The notes under the pieces: generated by a model | Database searches by the model: none | What the model saw: the letters and a program-made list of their open reading frames with translations, nothing else | Told to the model about the DNA's origin: nothing | Shown: piece by piece, positions 15,825-20,706 of the stretch | Position numbering within the stretch: position 1 is the first letter of the stretch | How the letters are laid out: every line of letters starts with the position of its first letter | Program-made: the position numbers and the translations under genes | Source: DATKZB01 sp035528235 | GTDB taxonomy: Bacteria > Planctomycetota > Phycisphaerae > FEN-1346 | Assembly: GCA_035528235.1 (NCBI GenBank) | Contig: DATKZB010000385.1 | Span: 1 to 20,706 of the forward strand | Length of the DNA stretch: 20,706 nt | Direction of reading: 5' to 3'

Positions 15825-16528
15825 TCCGCCTGCAAGACCTCTCGCTACGGGCCGGCGACTTCCGGGTCCGCGACGTGTCGCTCCACGTCGCCTCGGGCCA
15901 GTACGTCGCGCTGCTCGGCCCGAACGGCTCCGGCAAGACCCTCCTCATCAACTGCCTGTGCGGCCTGATTCGGGCCGAGGCCGGGACCATCCACATCGAC
16001 AGCCGCGACGTCACCCACGCCGAGCCGCGCCTGCGGCGCATCGGCTACGTGCCGCAGGACTACGGCCTCTTTCCCCACCTGAGCGTCGCGCGGAACGTCA
16101 CGTTCGCCCTGCGTGCCCGGGGCGCCAAGCACGCCCGCGCCATGGCCCAGGTGGGCCCCATCATCGAGACGCTGCACCTTGGGCGGCTGCTGGGCCGCTC
16201 GACAGTGACCCTCAGCGGCGGCGAGCGCCAGAAGGTCGTCCTGGCCCGGGCCCTGGCCGGCTGGCCCAAACTCCTGCTGCTCGACGAACCCGTCAGCGCG
16301 CTCGATGCCCCGACGCGCGACGAGGTGCTTGTGGAACTTCGGCGGGTCCAACGCGAGTTTGCCGTCACCACCATCCACGTCTGCCACAGCATCGGCGAGG
16401 CCAAGGCCGTGGCCGACCGCGCCGCCGTCATGATCGACGGCCGCCTGGTCCAGACCGGGCCGCTGGCCGAACTCATCGAGCACCCGGCCGGCCCAGCCGT
16501 AGCACGCCTCCTGCGCGCGGGGGCCTGA
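15821..16528 (+). CDS. ABC importer ATPase, short form
   Basis: A 235-residue nucleotide-binding subunit that would power the adjacent permease. All ATPase motifs are present: Walker A GPNGSGKT (33-40), Q-loop Q79 in YVPQDYGLFP, signature LSGGERQ (131-137), Walker B LLLLDEP (151-157) and the switch histidine H189 in HVCHS. The Q-loop context is typical of molybdate, sulfate and spermidine-type importers. ModC proteins usually carry a C-terminal molybdate-binding regulatory (TOBE/Mop) domain and run to about 350 residues. This protein ends directly after the ATPase domain, so substrate feedback at the transporter is not expected. The ATG at 15821 lies inside the ATGA overlap with the permease stop. 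An in-frame open reading frame starts much earlier but is only a shadow over the permease gene. Confidence 0.92.
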   Translation: MIRLQDLSLRAGDFRVRDVSLHVASGQYVALLGPNGSGKTLLINCLCGLIRAEAGTIHIDSRDVTHAEPRLRRIGYVPQDYGLFPHLSVARNVTFALRARGAKHARAMAQVGPIIETLHLGRLLGRSTVTLSGGERQKVVLARALAGWPKLLLLDEPVSALDAPTRDEVLVELRRVQREFAVTTIHVCHSIGEAKAVADRAAVMIDGRLVQTGPLAELIEHPAGPAVARLLRAGA

Positions 16529-16567
16529 CAACCCACGAGCCGGTTCGAATGGCCATCCCCAGAGCCC

Positions 16568-16595
16568 GCGCGGTGGCCTTCCTAGACCACCGCGC
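16568..16595. repeat. REP-like hairpin, copy A, in convergent gap
   Basis: GCGCGGTGG (16568-16576) pairs perfectly with CCACCGCGC (16587-16595). The inner bases pair better on the minus strand through a G-T pair. It lies between the converging ATPase gene and gene C and could act as a two-way terminator or mRNA 3' stabiliser, though there is no T tract. It is a sister of the hairpin at 16614-16641. Confidence 0.75.
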
Positions 16596-16613
16596 CCTGG
16601 CACAGGACAGCCC

Positions 16614-16641
16614 GCGCGGCGGCCGGGGAAGGCCGCCGCGC
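16614..16641. repeat. REP-like hairpin, copy B, in convergent gap
   Basis: A perfect eleven-base-pair stem, GCGCGGCGGCC (16614-16624) with GGCCGCCGCGC (16631-16641), around a six-base loop. It has the same size and outer stem as copy A, with a T-A pair in A replaced by C-G here. Both copies are preceded by AGCCC. Confidence 0.8.
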
Positions 16642-16671
16642 CAGGGGAAGGGCAGTTGACAGCATACATGC

Positions 16672-16705
16672 CGGGTGGCATGGTCATCCCGAAGGGTGAC
16701 CATGC
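16672..16705 (+). repeat. Quasi-palindromic repeat, copy 2 (right flank of transporter operon)
   Basis: Inverted relative to the copy at 13286-13320, with 28 identical bases at 16672-16699. The core folds as GCATGGTCA (16678-16686) with TGACCATGC (16697-16705), a bulged T, then CCC/GGG closing a GAA loop. It lies 14 bases from the stop codon of gene C, so it may double as its transcription terminator. Confidence 0.85.
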
Positions 16706-16718
16706 TTTCCACCGGCGA

Positions 16719-19700
16719 TCATTCGGCCACGACCTCGATGCCGCAGATGAGCGTCTTGCCGCGCGCGGCCGCGAACTCCACCTTCAGGTCGTCGCCCACG
16801 CGGACGTGGCGGAACTCCTTGACGACGGCCCGCCGCGGCCCGCCGGCGGTCTTGACGACGTCGAAGTCCTTCAGGACCGTCTCGCCCTGGAGCGCGACGC
16901 CGAAGACCCGCTCGCCCTCGGCCACGTCGCGCGGCTCGGCAAAGTGCATCCGCACCGTGTACGGCCGCGTACGCGTGGTGCCGCGGGCCAGGCCGATGGA
17001 CAGCGACTCAACGCCCTCGACGCCCGACGCCGCCACCCACCCCAGGTTGCCCTCGCGGATAAACGAGACGTGGTGCCGGAACGGCTTGGGCTTGGCGGGC
17101 TCGGCCTTGACCCGGACGCGCGGCGTGGGGCCGCCGACGGTGGGCCACTCGAGCCAGAGGGTTCCCGAGGGGGCCAGGCGGTCGCCGGGAGCGCCGACGT
17201 TCAGGCCCAGCCGCTGGATGGGCTCGTCGCTCGAGGCCACGGCCGTGAAGGTCCACGTCTCGACCGCCGGGTCGTGCATCATGGCCACCGAGCACTGATT
17301 CTGATACGAACACGTGCACGTCCGCGTGTAGTCCGGGGCGCTCAGGATGCCGCAGGCCGGTATCAGGTTCGACGTGCACCCCGACTTGAACCCGCCCAGG
17401 TTGCCCGTGCCGCCGTCGTGCTCCCAATCGTAGTACCCGGCGGCCGCCGAGCGGAACAGGATGAGGTGCCGCCCGGCGATGCTCGTGTTGCACCCGTAAT
17501 TGCGGTGGTACCCCCAGTCGACCACCTCGCCGGTCAGCGGGTGTTGGCGCTGCCGGAGTTTGCCGGTCAGCAGGCTGAAGGCGTTCTCCTGGGCGACGAT
17601 AGCGTCGCCGAGGATCATGCACGGGCCGTCGTAGTCGGCCGTGCTGGTCCAGAGCAACTTGCCGTCGCGGCCGCGATAGGCGGCCAGGCCGACGTCGGCC
17701 TCGTCGAGGGCGCGGTCGCGGCCGTAGCCGGCGTGCTCGACCAGGATGTCGTGCTTCTCGGAGTACGCCAGGCGCGTCCCGAACACGCCCCGCTCGACCT
17801 TCCATCGGACGCGTCCGGTCTGGGCGTCGAGGGCGTAGAGGATGGGCGCGGCGTCGGGCTCGATGCCGCGGAACCGCAGCGCCCGCAGGCGGTCCTCCGT
17901 CAGGCCGTCGACGCAGAAGATTTTGTCGCGGCCGGCGACGATCGTGTTGTGGCGGAAGTTGGCCTCGGCCTCGCGCTTCCAGAGGAGGCGCGGCTTGTCG
18001 TCCTCGCGGCCCTCGTCGCCGCTGCGGCGGTCCATGGCGAAGAGCCACTTGCTGCCGGTGCCGTGCGGGGCGTTCCAGTGGATGGCGACGTCCTCGATCT
18101 CCTTGCGGCGCCTCTTCCAGAACGAATCGATCTCCAGGCGCGTCCGGTCGTCGGTGCCGTCTGCCTCGCGCGGCTGCCGGGGACGGACCTCGGGGCGTTC
18201 CTTCTCGGTCTCCATGAACTCGACCCCAACCGGCAGGGCCGTGCCGATGAGCAGGTCCTTGTAGACGCCCACGTACCCCCAGCGGGCGCCCCTGGGCAGT
18301 TCGTCCTCGAGCGGCCCGGTGCCGTCGGCCGCGTCGGCCGCGGTGCGTTTCGGCTTCGGGAACCGAAAGACGTACTGCGTGCCGCCCGTCGCGGGGTCCA
18401 GCCGCAGGCACTCGCGCCCGTACGCCACGTAGATGCCGTCGGGCATGGTCACGTAGTTGCTGCCGATCTCGTTGGCCCCCGGCTGGTGCGCCGTGTTGTC
18501 GTAGTAGGCGCCGATGTCCGACATCCGGCGCTGCCAGATGAGCCGGCCCGTGTACGCGTCGACGGCCCGGATCATGTCGCGGCCCTCGATGACGACCCGC
18601 CCGTCGACGACCTGCGGCGAGGGACCGTGCCCGTGCCGGGGCAGGACCGAGTCGTGGGCCGGGCCGCCGAACCACAGCAACCCCAGCGGCGCCTTGACCA
18701 GGTCGTCCTGGGAGACGGTCGTGTTGGCCACGTCGGCGTCCTGGTGAGTCCAGTTGGCCGACCGGGGCGGCGCGCCGGCGCGCGTCAGCAGAACCAGACC
18801 CTTGGCGGAGTCGACCGTGGCGCCAGGCAGTTTGGCGGCGCTCGCCCACCCCTTTACCTCGCCGTACTTGGCGTCGGACGTCGCCAGGCACAGCGTCCCC
18901 CCGTACGGCCGCAGCACGCGGTACACCGCCTGGACGAACGCCGCCCCGCGGCCCGCGCCGGCCGCCTTCAGGTCCTCCGACAGCACCAGGCTCGCCAGGT
19001 ACGGCGGGAACGGGAACGTCGCCGGGTCGCCCACGTAGGCGGCGACGCGGCGGCCGTACACGCCGGCGGCGTCCATCTGCCAGCGGACGGCGGCCACCTT
19101 GCCGGCGTCGGGGTCGACGGCGATGACCCGCAAGTCGGTCCGGCGGACAAGTTCCTCAAGTAGCCGGCCCGTCCCGATGCCCAGCACCAGGCAGTAGCCC
19201 CGCGTGACGAGCGTCTCCTCGAGAATCCGATCGACGCGGTCGGGCCACGCGTCGGCCTTGACGGGCAGCGGCACCCGCACGTAGCGGTGCGTGCGGACGG
19301 TCTTCTTCGCGGCGCCGAAGCAGTACAGCCCCCCCTGCCGGGTGACCACGAACAGGCGTCCGTCGGCCGCGAGCATGTTCCAGACGTCCCCCTCGACGCG
19401 TCCCTGCCACGAGACCCGGGCCCGGCGTCCCTCCGGGGGCAGGTCGACGGCGGCCACGAGGCCGTCGCGTCCCTCGGCGTAGACGCGGTCGCCGGCCCGG
19501 ATGAAGAGGCGCTCCAGGGGCACGTCGGGCTCGGCCTCCCAGAGCCGCGCGAGAACGGTGCGCTGGTGTTCCTTGCCGCGCGTATCCAGATACGTCTCCT
19601 CGACGGGCTCGTAGGTGCAGCCGACCAGTTCGCCCTTCTCCAGGCCGATGGCGCCGTCGCTGGTCGTCAGCGCGACGCCCGTCCAGACGACGGGCTTGCC

Positions 19701-20588
19701 CTTGTCGATGTCGTAGGCCGCGCCGCCGTTAAAGAACCACTCGTCACCCACGGTCACGGCGTAGCCGCCGGCGTCCTTGCCGAACTTCCGTTCGCCGACG
19801 TGGAAGTACAGGAACGTGCCGTCGGTCCGGTCGTACGCGGCCGGCACGGTCCGCCCGCCCGAGACCAGGAGCACGTCGCCCGCCACGGCCAGGTACCCCT
19901 GCGGGGCGACGCCCGCGAACGCGTAACTATCGTGCTGCTGCTTGAGGTAGTCCGAACCGCTGCCGCTGTTGGTCCAGACGGGCCGGCCCGTCTCGGCGTC
20001 GACGGCATGGATAAAGGTGCCCATGAAGGGCCAGATGCCGGCCGCGAAGTAAATGACCCCGCCGCACAGAACGGGCGCCCCGCGGGCCGGCCACATCGAG
20101 ATAAGCCGGTCGTTGCCAAGAATGCGTCGGTCGGCCGGGCCGCCGCGGAACGTCCAGAGGAGTTTCCCGCCGGCGGCGTCCAGGCAGTACAGGTGCCCGT
20201 CGTCGGAGGCGAACGCCACCTTGCCGCCCCACGCCACCGGGGCGAAACGCACCGGCCCGTCGGTGTAGAACCGCCACGCCTCCCCGCCCGTCTCGGTGTC
20301 GTAGGCCGTCACGCCGTCGCTGGCCATCGACGACACGAACAGCCGCTTGCCCACCACGACGGGCTCGTACGAGGCGTCGAACTGGAGTTTCGTCTGGCTC
20401 TTGGGCCAGGCCGGCGCCGGCGGCGCCAACTGGCGGACCCACTGAAGGTTCAGCCTCTCGGGCAGCCGCGCGGGCGAGACGGCCGTGCGGCCGGCATCGT
20501 ATCGCCACATCGGCCAGTCGGCCGCCAGCGCCGACGCCGCCGCCAACGCCGCCACCATCGTTGCGAGAATCGCGACGGACTTCCTCAA
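16719..20588 (-). CDS. Giant secreted propeller protein C: PQQ-like propeller, methyltransferase-like module, second propeller, malectin
   Basis: A 1289-residue exported protein with the same plan as gene A. The signal peptide (1-23) ends ALA-ADWPMWR. P1 (about 23-440) has blades such as YCLDAAGGKLLW. M (about 448-598) is class I methyltransferase-like with an intact glycine motif, GIGTG (470-474), and an acidic D492 after the second strand, the usual SAM-ribose contact. P2 (about 610-1110) contains NWTHQDADVANT, YALDAQTGRVRW and a charged insertion at about 745-840, and ends in the cysteine signature with C1091 and C1093. The C-terminus (about 1208-1289) is malectin-like. I start it at the TTG at 20588, because GAGAGGAG lies eight bases upstream and a clean signal peptide follows. 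A GTG at 20609 would add seven residues and cover that site. It converges on the ABC importer operon. Function unknown. Confidence 0.87.
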   Translation of the reverse strand: MRKSVAILATMVAALAAASALAADWPMWRYDAGRTAVSPARLPERLNLQWVRQLAPPAPAWPKSQTKLQFDASYEPVVVGKRLFVSSMASDGVTAYDTETGGEAWRFYTDGPVRFAPVAWGGKVAFASDDGHLYCLDAAGGKLLWTFRGGPADRRILGNDRLISMWPARGAPVLCGGVIYFAAGIWPFMGTFIHAVDAETGRPVWTNSGSGSDYLKQQHDSYAFAGVAPQGYLAVAGDVLLVSGGRTVPAAYDRTDGTFLYFHVGERKFGKDAGGYAVTVGDEWFFNGGAAYDIDKGKPVVWTGVALTTSDGAIGLEKGELVGCTYEPVEETYLDTRGKEHQRTVLARLWEAEPDVPLERLFIRAGDRVYAEGRDGLVAAVDLPPEGRRARVSWQGRVEGDVWNMLAADGRLFVVTRQGGLYCFGAAKKTVRTHRYVRVPLPVKADAWPDRVDRILEETLVTRGYCLVLGIGTGRLLEELVRRTDLRVIAVDPDAGKVAAVRWQMDAAGVYGRRVAAYVGDPATFPFPPYLASLVLSEDLKAAGAGRGAAFVQAVYRVLRPYGGTLCLATSDAKYGEVKGWASAAKLPGATVDSAKGLVLLTRAGAPPRSANWTHQDADVANTTVSQDDLVKAPLGLLWFGGPAHDSVLPRHGHGPSPQVVDGRVVIEGRDMIRAVDAYTGRLIWQRRMSDIGAYYDNTAHQPGANEIGSNYVTMPDGIYVAYGRECLRLDPATGGTQYVFRFPKPKRTAADAADGTGPLEDELPRGARWGYVGVYKDLLIGTALPVGVEFMETEKERPEVRPRQPREADGTDDRTRLEIDSFWKRRRKEIEDVAIHWNAPHGTGSKWLFAMDRRSGDEGREDDKPRLLWKREAEANFRHNTIVAGRDKIFCVDGLTEDRLRALRFRGIEPDAAPILYALDAQTGRVRWKVERGVFGTRLAYSEKHDILVEHAGYGRDRALDEADVGLAAYRGRDGKLLWTSTADYDGPCMILGDAIVAQENAFSLLTGKLRQRQHPLTGEVVDWGYHRNYGCNTSIAGRHLILFRSAAAGYYDWEHDGGTGNLGGFKSGCTSNLIPACGILSAPDYTRTCTCSYQNQCSVAMMHDPAVETWTFTAVASSDEPIQRLGLNVGAPGDRLAPSGTLWLEWPTVGGPTPRVRVKAEPAKPKPFRHHVSFIREGNLGWVAASGVEGVESLSIGLARGTTRTRPYTVRMHFAEPRDVAEGERVFGVALQGETVLKDFDVVKTAGGPRRAVVKEFRHVRVGDDLKVEFAAARGKTLICGIEVVAE

Positions 20589-20632
20589 GGTCTCGGCTCC
20601 TCTCGGCACATACTATTCCAGGATCTTTGAGG

Positions 20633-20656
20633 GTGGCGGATCTCCTGACCCGCCAC
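20633..20656 (+). repeat. REP-like 24-base hairpin, copy 1
   Basis: GTGGCGG (20633-20639) pairs with CCGCCAC (20650-20656) around a ten-base centre containing CTCC. It lies upstream of gene C at the window edge and is an inverted relative of 20679-20702. Confidence 0.8.
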
Positions 20657-20678
20657 CTGCACGTCTGCCTCGCCTGCC

Positions 20679-20702
20679 GTGCCGGGGCAGGAGACCCGGC
20701 AC
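20679..20702 (-). repeat. REP-like 24-base hairpin, copy 2 (inverted relative of copy 1)
   Basis: GTGCCGGG (20679-20686) pairs with CCCGGCAC (20695-20702). Read on the plus strand it matches the reverse complement of copy 1 at 20 of 24 positions. One pair of differences is compensatory within the stem. The window ends four bases later, so further copies may follow. Confidence 0.8.
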
Positions 20703-20706
20703 GCTT

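Noticed and set aside
16529..16718. CRISPR array or small RNA in the convergent gap
   Set aside because: The repeats here are two hairpins plus one palindromic element without regular spacers, and no promoter-like pair was found.
16656..19163. Open frame of 835 codons on the plus strand
   Set aside because: It is the complement of gene C, whose signal peptide, methyltransferase-like motif and malectin tail are all evident on the minus strand.
5109..20588. Genes A-D as quinoprotein (PQQ-dependent) dehydrogenases
   Set aside because: Only the propeller repeat type is shared. I could not identify the catalytic Asp, calcium ligands or vicinal disulfide of quinoprotein dehydrogenases, and gene neighbours include no cytochrome c or PQQ synthesis gene.

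Overview
The window reads as chromosomal DNA from a GC-rich (about 70%) Planctomycetota-like bacterium, probably a free-living polymer degrader. This rests on family content, not on a marker gene. The content includes very large secreted 'PQQ-like' beta-propeller proteins carrying a methyltransferase-like module, a URO-D superfamily paralogue, a Gfo/Idh/MocA oxidoreductase, a Tat-exported sugar-isomerase-like protein and a C-terminal malectin module. The strong GC bias produces long antisense open frames (up to 1669 codons), which are shadows.

Layout. 37-924 (-): cytoplasmic HExxH metallopeptidase with a zinc ribbon, in visibly less GC-rich DNA. 979-2121 (-): URO-D/MtaA-superfamily protein. 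2249-2342 (+): tRNA-Ser(GCT) with its own promoter. 2416-3411 (-): Gfo/Idh/MocA oxidoreductase. Divergent from it, a probable three-gene + strand operon (3630-11957) encodes a Tat-exported L-fucose/arabinose-isomerase-like protein and two giant propeller proteins (gene A 5109-9005 and gene B 9078-11957). 11971-13209 (-): a compact 412-residue propeller protein (gene D). 13406-16528 (+): an ABC importer of the molybdate/tungstate type with a tandem-duplicated binding lipoprotein, a permease and a short ATPase. 16719-20588 (-): a third giant propeller protein (gene C). No stretch longer than about 220 bases lacks a gene. The longer gaps hold promoters and hairpin repeats.

Main points. Proteins A, B and C are built from the same modules, propeller P1, methyltransferase-like M and propeller P2. 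The order is P1-M-P2-malectin in A and C but M-P2-P1 in B, a circularly permuted arrangement. The M module keeps a recognisable SAM-binding glycine motif in C, a damaged one in A and almost nothing in B, and all three are predicted to be exported. A CxC cysteine motif is kept in P2 of all three. This looks like a structural or binding family of unknown function, possibly acting with the exported isomerase-like protein on extracytoplasmic carbohydrate. The ABC importer cassette is bracketed by inverted copies of a 28-base repeat. Two pairs of REP-like hairpins (16568-16641 and 20633-20702) show compensatory base changes.
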